Source of the DNA: Billgrantia bachuensis
Lineage (GTDB): Bacteria; Pseudomonadota; Gammaproteobacteria; Pseudomonadales; Halomonadaceae
Direction of reading: 5' to 3'
DNA length: 64,000 nucleotides
Assembly: GCF_011742165.1 (NCBI RefSeq)
Contig: NZ_JAAQTO010000023.1
Span: 62,001 to 126,000 of the forward strand
Part shown: one piece after another, positions 1 through 9,784 of the stretch
How the letters are laid out: the number at the start of each line of letters is the position of its first letter
How positions within the stretch are numbered: position 1 is the stretch's first letter
Made by a program: the position numbers and the translations under genes
Notes under the pieces: model-generated
Databases searched by the model: none
Told to the model about the DNA's origin: nothing
The model's input: only the letters and a program-made list of their open reading frames with translations

Positions 1-410
1 ATCACGCAGCCCGGCATGTTCTTGTCGCAGCCGCCGATGGCCACCAGACCGTCGAAGCCCTCGCAGCCGGCAACCGTCTCGATGGAATCGGCGATCACTT
101 CGCGCGAGACCAGCGAGTACTTCATGCCCTCGGTGCCGTTGGCGATACCGTCGGATATGGTGATGGTATTGAACACCACGCCCTTGCCGCCGGCGCCATC
201 GGCACCGTCGCGTGCCCGCTCGGCGAGTTCATGGATATGACTGTTGCAGGGCGTGACCATGCTCCAGGTGGAAGCGATGCCCACCTGGGGCTTGGTGAAG
301 TCCTCATCGGAAAAGCCCACCGCGCGCAGCATGGCGCGGCTGGCCGACTTGCCCACGCCATCCACCACCGGGGCGGAATGACGGCGGCGCGGATCCGAGG
401 TATCGCTCAT
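1..410 (-). CDS. ilvD: Dihydroxy-acid dehydratase, N-terminal part (cut by window edge)
   Basis: IlvD dehydrates 2,3-dihydroxy acids to 2-keto acids in valine, leucine and isoleucine synthesis. Only the first 136 codons lie in the window; the gene continues past base 1. The visible part has the family signatures PCNSH (Cys about residue 55) and [10 protein letters not shown] (Cys about 128 and 135), and the first two of these regions supply iron-sulfur cluster ligands in this family. ATG at 408-410 is preceded by a GGAG about 9 nt upstream. No partner gene is visible, because the upstream neighbour is an unrelated permease on the same strand 134 nt away. The identification is firm; whether the rest of the gene is intact cannot be seen. 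Confidence 0.95.
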   Translation of the reverse strand, partial: MSDTSDPRRRHSAPVVDGVGKSASRAMLRAVGFSDEDFTKPQVGIASTWSMVTPCNSHIHELAERARDGADGAGGKGVVFNTITISDGIANGTEGMKYSLVSREVIADSIETVAGCEGFDGLVAIGGCDKNMPGCV

Positions 411-543
411 GGGGCGGTCTCCGTTTCGATCGGGTGATCTACAGAGGGTGGCCGTCCGCAAGCGCGGTGGCAAATGCTCGTGTCGCCTGCAAGGCACGGT
501 CGATGTCGACGCGGACCTTGCAGGATAGTCAGCGGCAGTACCG

Positions 544-1986
544 TCAGCGCCCCGGGTAAAGGTCCGTCCCGGCCAGCTCGCGCATCATCATCCGGTCACT
601 GTAAGCGATGCCGTAGCGCTTCCTCGCCCAGACGTAGAGCGCCAGGCCGATCAGCATCCAGCCGGCGAACATCAACCACTCGACGGGTGCCAGCGCGGAG
701 GGGCTGCCGGGCATGTAAAGGGCAATGAGCGCGAGAGAGAGCAGGATCGACAGGCTGCCCACCAGTTTGCCGTGGCGCACCCGGAATGGACGCGGCATCT
801 CCGGCTCGCGACGCCGTAGCACCACGAAGGAGATCGCCACGAACAGATAGGCGATGACGATACCGAGACCGCCGGCCACGACCAGCCAGACCAGGGCCGG
901 ACGTCCGAAGAACGGCGCGATCGAGGAGAGAATGCCCATCACCAGGATGGCGTTGGTGGGGGTACGATGCTTGGGATGCAGCTTGGCCAGCCAGGCCGGC
1001 AGCATGCCGGAGTGAGCCAACGCGTAGATCGCCCGCGAGCCGCCCACGTAGAAGGCGTTCCAACTGGTGACGATACCCGCGATACCGGCCAGGATCATCA
1101 ACTTGCCCGCCCACGGCGCCTGGAAGACGGCCTGCATGGCATCCGGCACGGCCAGTGAGCTGGCAGCCAGCTGATCGGGATTCAGCATCAGGGCGGTACC
1201 CAGGATGATCAGCGAGTACCAGAACACCGCCATGATCACCGAGATCATCAAAACGCGGCCAATCTCGCGAAACGGCAGGTTGATCTCCTCGGCCGCCTGG
1301 GGAATCACGTCGAACCCCACGAACATGAAGGGCACCATGATGATCACCAGCATAATGCCGCCCACGACGCCCTCTTCGACGGAGAAAAGCGGCTCCATGG
1401 TCGCGGCATTGCCCTGGAAGAGCGCCCCGGTGATGAACATGATGCCCACCACCAGGATCAGCAGGGTTACCAGCTTCTGCAGCAGCGCCGCGGTGCGGAT
1501 GCCCACGTAGTTCACCCACATCATCAGCACCGAGCCGGCCACGCCGACGGCCACCCAGGTTGCCTGCACGTCCCAGTCGGCGATGGTCCACAGGTGCCCC
1601 ACGGCATAGCCGGGGAAGAGATGCTCGACGACGGTGGGCAACGCCACGGCCTCGAAGGCCACCACGCTGACGTAGCCCAGGGTGATCGCCCAGGTACACA
1701 GGAAGGAGGCGAAGTGCCCCAGGGCGCGATAGCTGTAGACATGCTCACCGCCTACCTGGGGCATGGCAGAAGCAAGCTCGGCATAGGTGAGCCCCACCAG
1801 CACGATGATCAGACCACCGATCAAAAAGGCCGTGATCGCGCCCAGGCTTCCGGCGGACTGGATCCAGCTGCCGGTCAGCACGATCCAACCCCAGCCGATC
1901 ATGGCGCCGAAGGCCAGCGCCAGCACATCCTTACGGGCCAGTACGCGAGCCAGTTGGTTCGGCTCTGCCGCGGATTCCTGTGTCAT
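544..1986 (-). CDS. APC-superfamily amino acid/amine permease
   Basis: This 480-residue protein has about twelve hydrophobic segments. The first carries a [17 protein letters not shown] motif (about residues 27-39), which matches the glycine-rich unwound TM1 of APC-family amino acid and polyamine transporters. It should be an inner-membrane importer or exchanger of an amino acid or amine. Length and motif order fit the family. The substrate cannot be read from the sequence. The ATG at 1984-1986 has a GAGGA element just upstream. It could be co-transcribed with ilvD across a 134-nt gap, but nothing proves this. Confidence 0.85.
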   Translation of the reverse strand: MTQESAAEPNQLARVLARKDVLALAFGAMIGWGWIVLTGSWIQSAGSLGAITAFLIGGLIIVLVGLTYAELASAMPQVGGEHVYSYRALGHFASFLCTWAITLGYVSVVAFEAVALPTVVEHLFPGYAVGHLWTIADWDVQATWVAVGVAGSVLMMWVNYVGIRTAALLQKLVTLLILVVGIMFITGALFQGNAATMEPLFSVEEGVVGGIMLVIIMVPFMFVGFDVIPQAAEEINLPFREIGRVLMISVIMAVFWYSLIILGTALMLNPDQLAASSLAVPDAMQAVFQAPWAGKLMILAGIAGIVTSWNAFYVGGSRAIYALAHSGMLPAWLAKLHPKHRTPTNAILVMGILSSIAPFFGRPALVWLVVAGGLGIVIAYLFVAISFVVLRRREPEMPRPFRVRHGKLVGSLSILLSLALIALYMPGSPSALAPVEWLMFAGWMLIGLALYVWARKRYGIAYSDRMMMRELAGTDLYPGR

Positions 1987-2115
1987 ATCGTCCTCACGAT
2001 TGTCGTTGTTGAGCGTTAAATATTTACCCCACCCTTATCAAAATAATCAACGAAAGAAAGCTTAGGTCGCGAGGACTTTATAGAAGAATAGACCTTGGTC
2101 GGGTAAGAATGAGAA

Positions 2116-2140
2116 ATGCGCCAGCCGGAAGCTGGCGCAT
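2116..2140. terminator. Hairpin terminator between convergent/flanking genes
   Basis: A perfect 10-bp stem (ATGCGCCAGC with GCTGGCGCAT) closes a 5-nt loop. It lies about 50 nt after the stop of the minus-strand symporter gene at 2192. On the minus strand it is followed by TTTCTCATTCTT, a moderate T-rich tract, so it most likely ends the symporter transcript. Confidence 0.65.
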
Positions 2141-2191
2141 GGATAGGTCGAAACTTAACGTCGCCATGGCCAGTGAGCCGGCAGGGCCGAC

Positions 2192-3580
2192 TCACTGCGT
2201 GCGGATACGCTCATGCGGTGCCGCCCAGGCCATAGCCAGGCTGACCAGCGTGGAGGCCGCCAGCGCGCCGAGAAACGGCGGCAGCGTGGGAATGCTGCCG
2301 GGAAAGCTCGCCGCCAGCACACCAGCCGCCAGGCTGCCCTGGGTCAACCAGCCCGGCAGGATCGCGCCGAGCAGGCCCGCCACGCCTCCCGCCACCGCGG
2401 CCGATGGCGTCATGCGCCGCCACAGGCCGAGCAGCACCGGTACCACGATGGCAGCGCACAGCAGATCGGCAATCAGAAACAGCCGCAGTACCGAGAGACC
2501 CTGCAACGCCACGATCACCACCGGCACCATCAGCGCCACGGTGACCAGCCGGGCCGCACCGATGGAGAGCCCTCGCTTGCCGGAGCCCGCCACCGCCAGC
2601 GAGGCGATGCCGTTCTGCAGCGTATCGACGCTGGAGGCGACCAGCGTGACCGCCAGCACCAGCGCCGGCAGCGCCAGCCAGCCCGGCGCTTCGCTCAGCA
2701 GCGCAAAGAAAGGAATCGGCGGCTCGCCCAGGGCCACCCCGCTCATCGCCGCCAGCATGCCGAGCCCGCCCACCAGGGTCACTACCGCCACGGTGGTCGC
2801 GCCGCCCAGCCAGGCACCGCGGTTGAGGGCACGGTCGTCACGCGCGGCCCATACCCGCTGCCAATAGCCCTGGTGGAACAGGTTGGCGGCCGTGACCGCG
2901 ATGATCAGCGTCAGCGCCACGCCCAGCGCACTGCCGACGGGAATCGATGGCAGTGCCGCCTCGATGGGCATCTCTGGCAGGCGCACAAGCGCAACCCCAC
3001 CGACCACCAGCAGCAGGGCCATCAGCAGCCATGCCTGCCAACGGTCCGTGGCCAGGCTCGCCCGCAGGCCGCCGACGGCGGTATAGAGCAGCGTGGTAAC
3101 GGCCACGCCGATCACCACCAGCGCCGGCGGCACGTCGGAAAGCAACGCAGTAATCGCTCCGATGGCAGTCAGCTCGGCTGCCAGGAAGCATGCCATGTAG
3201 AGAATCGAGACCAGCGACACCCAGCGCCGCACGCCGGTACCGTAGCACGCCTCGGCGAACTCGCCGATGCTGCGCCCCTCGGGCAAGTGGCGGCGAATCG
3301 CCGGGCCGTAGAGTCCCAGCACGATGAACGGCAAGGCCGAGCCGATGGCGTAACCCGCCAGCGCCACGGGACCGACGAAGGCGCCGATCTCCGGCGGCGC
3401 GAAGAGAATCCACGCGCCCATGCCCGAGGCCAGGAACGATAGCCCCAAGGTCGCTGCGGACTGGGAATTGCGGGCGGTAACGTAGTCGTCGAGGGGGCCA
3501 TCGGCCCGGCGGGCACGAAGGCCCAGAAAAGCAAAGCAAATTAGCGCCGCGCCGAGCACGGCTGACGTCAGGTAGGGCAT
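2192..3580 (-). CDS. Sodium:solute symporter (SSS) family protein under a TPP riboswitch
   Basis: This 462-residue, very hydrophobic protein has an N-terminal TM helix followed by a YVTARNSQSAATLGLSF-like stretch, as in sodium:solute symporters of the PanF/SSS type. Because a TPP riboswitch directly precedes it, the likely cargo is thiamine or a thiamine precursor; SSS proteins behind THI elements have been predicted as thiamine-pathway transporters (ThiV-type). The start codon at 3580 lies immediately after the riboswitch, with a GGAGGAAG ribosome-binding region inside the element's 3' part. It is monocistronic here, with a hairpin terminator downstream. The family is clear; substrate assignment rests on the riboswitch. 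Confidence 0.85.
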   Translation of the reverse strand: MPYLTSAVLGAALICFAFLGLRARRADGPLDDYVTARNSQSAATLGLSFLASGMGAWILFAPPEIGAFVGPVALAGYAIGSALPFIVLGLYGPAIRRHLPEGRSIGEFAEACYGTGVRRWVSLVSILYMACFLAAELTAIGAITALLSDVPPALVVIGVAVTTLLYTAVGGLRASLATDRWQAWLLMALLLVVGGVALVRLPEMPIEAALPSIPVGSALGVALTLIIAVTAANLFHQGYWQRVWAARDDRALNRGAWLGGATTVAVVTLVGGLGMLAAMSGVALGEPPIPFFALLSEAPGWLALPALVLAVTLVASSVDTLQNGIASLAVAGSGKRGLSIGAARLVTVALMVPVVIVALQGLSVLRLFLIADLLCAAIVVPVLLGLWRRMTPSAAVAGGVAGLLGAILPGWLTQGSLAAGVLAASFPGSIPTLPPFLGALAASTLVSLAMAWAAPHERIRTQ

Positions 3581-3674
3581 GTCGCACTTCCTCCGCCGGC
3601 ATGAACCGGATCAGGTTCCAGGGTCAGCGCCTTGCGCTCTCTCAGCCTCGCCGCAGCGAGACTCCCCTGGCGAC
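3581..3674 (-). promoter_or_regulatory. TPP (thiamine pyrophosphate) riboswitch
   Basis: Read on the minus strand, the leader contains the conserved THI-box segments in order: CTGAGAGAGCG, then ACCCTGGAACCTGATCCGG, then a GGTTCATGCCGGCGGAGGAAG-like 3' end split over about 40 nt. The outer helix P1 can form from GTCGC (3670-3674) and GCGAC (3581-3585), which abuts the start codon. The Shine-Dalgarno-like GGAGGAAG lies inside this closing region, so ligand binding should block translation initiation. No long U-tract precedes the gene, which also argues for translational rather than transcriptional control. Confidence 0.93.
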
Positions 3675-3794
3675 AGTGAATGAATTGTCGTGTCAGGCCT
3701 CAAGCCGACCATCGATCGGCCGATATGACTCGAGCCCCTGAAATGATATAACAACGAAAAAACCAGAACACTTATCCCTCGCAGGGAACCTGCC

Positions 3795-4463
3795 ATGTTT
3801 AGCGAAGCCAAGGAACACGCCCCCGGGCACCTTCACCAGATCTTTGCCGACCCCTACTCCGCTTTCGACAACCTGGTCATCGAGCGCCAATTGCATCTGC
3901 GGGTCGCCCTGCAGGCGCTGGCCTGCGAACCGTTGGCGAACGGCCGGCTGACGCTGCGGGTCATCCACGGCTGGGAGAATGGCGGCTTCGAGCCTGCCGA
4001 CCTGGCCCATGGCGACTACCGTATCGCATCGCTCGAGGATTTGGCGCGAGTCAGCGCCGAACATCAGCAGGCCATCGACCGTGACGCCCCGCTGCCGCGC
4101 GATAGTGCTTCGCTGCTGGCCGAGCCGCTGGCCGACGCCATCGCCGCCGCCGAGGCCAAGGGGCAGGTTTTCGACGAGGAGACGCGCGCCATCCCCGCGC
4201 GCTGGCCCGCCTTCGATCGAGGCCTCACGCTCTACACCTTCTTCAAGGTCTATCATCGCCTGACCTACGGCGAGGACGACACCTACCGCTCCATTCATTG
4301 CCGAACGCTGGAAGGCCCGCGAGAGATCCACGAGTTCCATCTCGAGGAAGGCGAGTTCGCCGTGGTGCGCCCTACCGACGGCGCCACCGGCGACAGCGTA
4401 CTGGTGCTGCACGTCAGCCAGCTCGAACCGGTACGGATGCTGCTGGAGGCCTGCCGCACCTGA
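3795..4463 (+). CDS. Uncharacterised 222-residue protein
   Basis: I do not recognise a family. The protein is soluble, acidic and rich in Asp/Glu, with no signal peptide or membrane segment. A central alpha-helical region (about residues 95-130) is followed by a stretch with several aromatic residues (TLYTFFKVYHRL) and a C-terminal beta-rich part. The start ATG at 3795 has AGGGAA about 8 nt upstream. It is divergent from the riboswitch-controlled symporter and convergent with the AhpD-like gene, whose stop lies 3 nt away. Codon use matches the neighbouring core genes, so it looks like a real, resident gene rather than an acquisition. Confidence 0.75.
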   Translation: MFSEAKEHAPGHLHQIFADPYSAFDNLVIERQLHLRVALQALACEPLANGRLTLRVIHGWENGGFEPADLAHGDYRIASLEDLARVSAEHQQAIDRDAPLPRDSASLLAEPLADAIAAAEAKGQVFDEETRAIPARWPAFDRGLTLYTFFKVYHRLTYGEDDTYRSIHCRTLEGPREIHEFHLEEGEFAVVRPTDGATGDSVLVLHVSQLEPVRMLLEACRT

Positions 4464-4466
4464 AAG

Positions 4467-5057
4467 TCACTGCTTCTCCCGCAGCACCCTTCCCATCAGG
4501 TAGAACTCCGGGTTCGGCGGGGTGCCGGTGAGGGTGACCAGGCGGTTGGAGAGGCCGAAGAAGGCGGTGATGGCGCCAATGTCCCAGATATCGTCGTGGG
4601 TGAAGCCGACCTCGGTGAGGCGAGCCTGCCATTCGTCGGTGAGTTCGCCCACTTCCAGGCCGCTATACAGGGCGAAGTCGAGCATCACCCGGTGGCGCTC
4701 GCTGATCGGCGCGGTACGGTGGTTGATGGCGACCTGATCGGCCAGCAGCGGATCCTTGCTGTAGATGCGCACCAGCGCGCCGTGAGCGACTACGCAGTAG
4801 AGGCAGCGGTTGCGGGCGCTGGTGGCGACCACGATCATCTCCTTCTCCGCCTTGGTCAGGGTGTCGGACTCCCGCTCCATCAAGGCGTCGTGATAGGCGA
4901 AGAAGGCGCGGAACTCGTCGGGGCGATGCGCCAACATCAAGAACACGTTGGGCACGAAGCCGGCCTTCTCCTGTACGGCCAGGATGGCTTCGCGAATATC
5001 CTCGGGCAGGTCGTCGATCGATTCGGGTACGGGAAAGCGACTGAGCGGGGCTGACAT
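4467..5057 (-). CDS. AhpD-like peroxidase-related protein (carboxymuconolactone decarboxylase superfamily)
   Basis: The 196-residue protein has the all-alpha AhpD fold signature, with a redox pair in RNRCLYCVVAHG (Cys 85 and Cys 88, His 92). In AhpD proteins the CxxC pair plus the nearby His reduce peroxides or act as a thiol reductant partner. Length and sequence fit the 'uncharacterised peroxidase-related enzyme' group rather than 4-carboxymuconolactone decarboxylase itself, which lacks the CxxC. The start has an AGGAG 7 nt upstream. It stands alone and its physiological substrate is unknown. Confidence 0.85.
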   Translation of the reverse strand: MSAPLSRFPVPESIDDLPEDIREAILAVQEKAGFVPNVFLMLAHRPDEFRAFFAYHDALMERESDTLTKAEKEMIVVATSARNRCLYCVVAHGALVRIYSKDPLLADQVAINHRTAPISERHRVMLDFALYSGLEVGELTDEWQARLTEVGFTHDDIWDIGAITAFFGLSNRLVTLTGTPPNPEFYLMGRVLREKQ

Positions 5058-5134
5058 GACGTTCTCCTGAGCGTTGTCGTTCTCGTCACGGCACAGTTAA
5101 CGTCAACGTCAACTCACTGTCCATGCGACCTCCG

Positions 5135-6982
5135 TCATGTCTCCGACAGCAGGGAGCACGTCACCACACGGTTGCGATCGCTCGCCTTGGCTTCATACAT
5201 GGCTTTATCAGCCAGATGATAGAGAGCCTGCACATCGCGCACGGCCTCGCATCCCTGACAGGCCACCAGACCGAAGGAGGCCGTGATCACCCCATGGCGA
5301 GACGCTTCGTGCGGTATTGCCAACCCCTGAAGGGCCTCCCGATACCGCTCCAGCAGCTGTTTGCCAGCCTGGAGGGAATCGACCTCGAGCAACAAGCCGA
5401 ACTCCTCCCCGCCCAGGCGGAACAGCCGATCGCCGGCACGCCGGAAGTGATCCAGAAGTAGCGTTGCTACCCGCATCAACACCTCGTCACCAGCCTGATG
5501 ACCATAAGTGTCGTTGTAGAGCTTGAAGTCATCGATATCCATCACCGCGAACAGCAGGGGCTGTCCGCTGCGTCGCCGACGCTGCAGCTCCTGGTCCACC
5601 AGTTCGTGGAACTGACGGCGGTTCAACAAACCGGTCAACGGATCGGTTCGTGCCAGGATCGTAAGCTGCCGATTGGCCCTTTCCAATTCGCGAGTGCGCT
5701 GCTGCACCTGGTCTTCCAAGCGCTGGTTGAGGGAACGCTGCAGCTCGATGGTGGCGCGCTCAGCGGCGAGTTTCTCGTTCTTGAACTGGTTGATCTTCCA
5801 GGCCAGACCCAGGGAGAGCAGCAGAAACTCGATTCCCGAACCAACCTGGACGGCGTACTCGGTGACGATGTTGTACGGCAGGATGCCGGCCACCCGCAGG
5901 AAGTACAGCGCCACGCCCACCAGCAGCACGCCCCACGCCACCAGGTAGATTCTGGCCAGCGTGTCGCCGCGCAGGCTGCGCCAGAACGCCACGCCGAGCA
6001 ACAGGCAGGAGAGTACGATAGCGGCAGGGATCATCAGGCGGAACACCGGGGCGTAATGGCCCAGCAGCGCCGGTAGCGAACTCAGCAGACACAGGCCGGC
6101 CACTGCGAAAAGTACCCGGGTCGACCACGGGGCATGATGGCTCAGGCTCAAGAAACTATTGCTGAAGACAGCGAGCATGAAGGCGAAGATACCGATGTTG
6201 ATCGGCACCATCTGGTTGTTGAACATGGGTAATGTCGGCCACCAGTACTGGAACGCAAAGCCTCGCGCCGCGAACATCAGCACGAAAAAAGACCCGAGGT
6301 AAGCCACATAGAGCAACAGGGAGCGCTCACGGGTGGAAACGTATAGCAGCAGGTTGTAGATCAGCAGGGCCAGCAGCGCGCCGAAGTAGAGGCTGAAGGC
6401 CATCAGCTCACGCTGGGCCTTGGCCAGGAAGCCGGCATCGCTCATCAAGTAGAGAGGCGTAGCGTCATACAGCCCGTCGTGTGTATCCAGCCGCAGGAAG
6501 ACCTCTCGCGATTCGCCGGCAGGAATATGGACCGGCATCACGAAGGTACGGTGGGCAATGGGGCGGGAGTCGAAATCCCGGCGATTACCGGTCCGCCATT
6601 GGCTGACAACCTCGCCCTGCTCATCTATCACATAGGCATCAAGGTAATCGTGCAGCGGCATGGCCAGCTCCAGTAGCCGACGCACCTCGTCGCTGGAGCC
6701 GTTCACGACCCGCAGCCGCAGCCACCAGGCGGAGCTGGAGAAGCTGAAGTTGAGGGTTTCTTGCCGCGACGCCTGCCACGCCAGCGCGTCTCCCCGGCTC
6801 ACCAGTTGCTCGATGCCGTATTCGCGCGCGACATCCTCCAACAGCTCGACGTGCGGCCCCAGATTCAGCTCCCCGGAGAGGGTACCAACCTCGATAGCGG
6901 CCTGGACGTTGACCGAAACGAGACACAGCAACGCCAGCAACCAGCGGGCAAACCCCAGCACCGTTACAGGGAGGGAAGGCAT
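5135..6982 (-). CDS. Membrane diguanylate cyclase with 7TM-DISM sensor (GGDEF)
   Basis: This 615-residue protein is predicted to make cyclic-di-GMP in response to an extracytoplasmic signal. Order of parts: a signal peptide or first helix (1-29), a periplasmic beta-rich 7TMR-DISMED2-like domain (about 30-165), seven membrane helices (about 185-395), a coiled coil (about 400-450), and a GGDEF domain (about 455-605). The active-site loop reads GGEEF, a functional variant. The RAGD tetrapeptide five residues before it matches the RxxD inhibitory I-site, so product feedback is expected. There is no EAL domain. It stands alone between convergent and divergent neighbours. Confidence 0.93.
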   Translation of the reverse strand: MPSLPVTVLGFARWLLALLCLVSVNVQAAIEVGTLSGELNLGPHVELLEDVAREYGIEQLVSRGDALAWQASRQETLNFSFSSSAWWLRLRVVNGSSDEVRRLLELAMPLHDYLDAYVIDEQGEVVSQWRTGNRRDFDSRPIAHRTFVMPVHIPAGESREVFLRLDTHDGLYDATPLYLMSDAGFLAKAQRELMAFSLYFGALLALLIYNLLLYVSTRERSLLLYVAYLGSFFVLMFAARGFAFQYWWPTLPMFNNQMVPINIGIFAFMLAVFSNSFLSLSHHAPWSTRVLFAVAGLCLLSSLPALLGHYAPVFRLMIPAAIVLSCLLLGVAFWRSLRGDTLARIYLVAWGVLLVGVALYFLRVAGILPYNIVTEYAVQVGSGIEFLLLSLGLAWKINQFKNEKLAAERATIELQRSLNQRLEDQVQQRTRELERANRQLTILARTDPLTGLLNRRQFHELVDQELQRRRRSGQPLLFAVMDIDDFKLYNDTYGHQAGDEVLMRVATLLLDHFRRAGDRLFRLGGEEFGLLLEVDSLQAGKQLLERYREALQGLAIPHEASRHGVITASFGLVACQGCEAVRDVQALYHLADKAMYEAKASDRNRVVTCSLLSET

Positions 6983-7080
6983 ACGGCAAGATACCTTGTC
7001 ACTTTGGCTCCGGAGTCAGGTTCCGATAACAAAGGCTATTTTAGCATCTTGACGTAAATAACTGTGAACGTCTGTAAACG

Positions 7081-7118
7081 CAAGCGACCCGCCGGAACGG
7101 AAGCGGCGGGGTCGCTTG
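7081..7118 (-). terminator. Hairpin downstream of mmsA
   Basis: CAAGCGACCC (7081-7090) pairs with GGGTCGCTTG (7109-7118), extended by a GCCG/CGGC pairing with one bulge. The hairpin begins 15 nt beyond the mmsA stop. The following T-tract is weak, so termination may be partly Rho-dependent. Confidence 0.6.
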
Positions 7119-7132
7119 AAGGCTGTACCCAA

Positions 7133-8632
<1,500 letters not shown>

Positions 8633-8692
8633 GGCGATATTCTCCTGTCGTGCTTTGTAGTCATTATAAGACTGAGCCGGGTTAGACTTTGT

Positions 8693-8706
8693 GTGTAGAA
8701 ATACAC
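8693..8706. promoter_or_regulatory. Inverted repeat, candidate LysR operator 1
   Basis: GTGTA-GAAA-TACAC is a perfect 5-bp-arm inverted repeat in the mmsA/LysR intergenic region, 61 nt upstream of the mmsA start. It has the T-N11-A character expected of LysR sites and resembles the second repeat at 8777-8790. Confidence 0.55.
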
Positions 8707-8776
8707 GAAGTTAGGATACATTCGAGTCTATAGAGACGCCCATAGGCATGACAATGCCCACTTCTTCACAAGGTTT

Positions 8777-8790
8777 GTGCAAGAATGCAC
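8777..8790. promoter_or_regulatory. Inverted repeat, candidate LysR operator 2
   Basis: GTGCA-AGAA-TGCAC, extended to TTGTGCA/TGCACAA over 8775-8792, matches the architecture of the repeat at 8693-8706. It lies just upstream of the LysR gene, which fits autoregulation. It also argues that translation starts at 8827 and not at 8785, because an operator inside the coding region would be odd. Confidence 0.55.
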
Positions 8791-8826
8791 AACCAAGCAA
8801 CAAGTAAAAACAGCGAAGGTGGTGCC

Positions 8827-9765
8827 ATGCTCGACTGGCAGGACATTCAGATCTTCCTCGAAGTCGCCCGCAGCCAGCGGCTGACCGACGCTGCCCGGCG
8901 TCTGGGCCTGGATCACTCCACACTGTCGCGGCGCACCCGACGCTTCGAGCAGAAACTCAACACCCAGCTCTTTGAGCGTAGCACCCACGGCTACCACCTG
9001 ACCGAAGCCGGCCAGCAGTTGCTGGCCCACGCCGAGGAGATGGCCCGCCACGCCTTCGAGGCAGGCGAGAACCTGGCCGACAAGAACCGCCAGCTCAGCG
9101 GACAGATTCGCCTGGGCGTGACCGAAGGCTTCGGCACCTGGATCGTCGCCCCGCTCCTTTCCGCCTTCTGTGAGCAGCACCCCGGCATCACTCTTGACCT
9201 GCTCGCCCTGCCCCGGGTGGTCAACCTGAGTCGCCACGAGGCGGACCTGGCGATCACCGTGGAGCGGCCCGCGAGCCAGGGGCTGGTCATCTCGCGACTG
9301 TGCGACTACCGGCTAAGGCTCTACGGCAGCCGGAGCTACTTCCAGCGCCACGGGCGCCCGGCCCGGCTCGCCGAGCTGGGTGAGCACCGCCTGATCGGCT
9401 ACGTCGACGATCTGATCTTCAGCGAGCAGCTCAGCTACCTCGACCCGCTGCTTGATCCCGCGGTGGTCGGCACGGCACCGCATTTCTCGATCCGCAGCAC
9501 CAGCGTGACCACCCAGCACGCCGCCGCCCTGCAGGGGGCCGGGCTCGCCGTGCTGCCTTGCTTCATGGCCGAGACCGGCGACCGACTCGAGAGCGTGCTG
9601 AATGGCGAGGTGGAGATCGTGCGCCAGTTCTGGATCACTGCCCGCCAGGAGCAGCGCCGCCTGGCACGGGTACGGCTGCTGTGGGACTTCCTGCGCGAGG
9701 CGCTGGAGGCCAACCAGGCACTGTTGATGGGCGAGGCACGGGAGTTGGTGCTGCCCGGCGCCTGA
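8827..9765 (+). CDS. LysR-family transcriptional regulator, divergent from mmsA
   Basis: A 312-residue LysR-type regulator. The N-terminal winged helix-turn-helix (about residues 3-60, with DAARRLGLDHSTLSRR) is followed by a long linker helix and a substrate-binding-like effector domain. The start at 8827 is chosen over the upstream ATG at 8785 because GAAGGTGG sits 6-8 nt before it and because an operator-like repeat overlaps the upstream start. It is divergent from mmsA, so mmsA is its likely target and a semialdehyde or related acid a possible inducer. Neither is proven by sequence. Confidence 0.9.
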   Translation: MLDWQDIQIFLEVARSQRLTDAARRLGLDHSTLSRRTRRFEQKLNTQLFERSTHGYHLTEAGQQLLAHAEEMARHAFEAGENLADKNRQLSGQIRLGVTEGFGTWIVAPLLSAFCEQHPGITLDLLALPRVVNLSRHEADLAITVERPASQGLVISRLCDYRLRLYGSRSYFQRHGRPARLAELGEHRLIGYVDDLIFSEQLSYLDPLLDPAVVGTAPHFSIRSTSVTTQHAAALQGAGLAVLPCFMAETGDRLESVLNGEVEIVRQFWITARQEQRRLARVRLLWDFLREALEANQALLMGEARELVLPGA

Positions 9766-9784
9766 TCTGGATTACCAGCCAAAC

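Noticed and set aside
596..1699. Long open frame on the minus strand inside the APC permease
   Set aside because: Its translation is low-complexity Arg/Gly/His text typical of an out-of-frame reading of GC-rich DNA; the permease frame has clear membrane helices.
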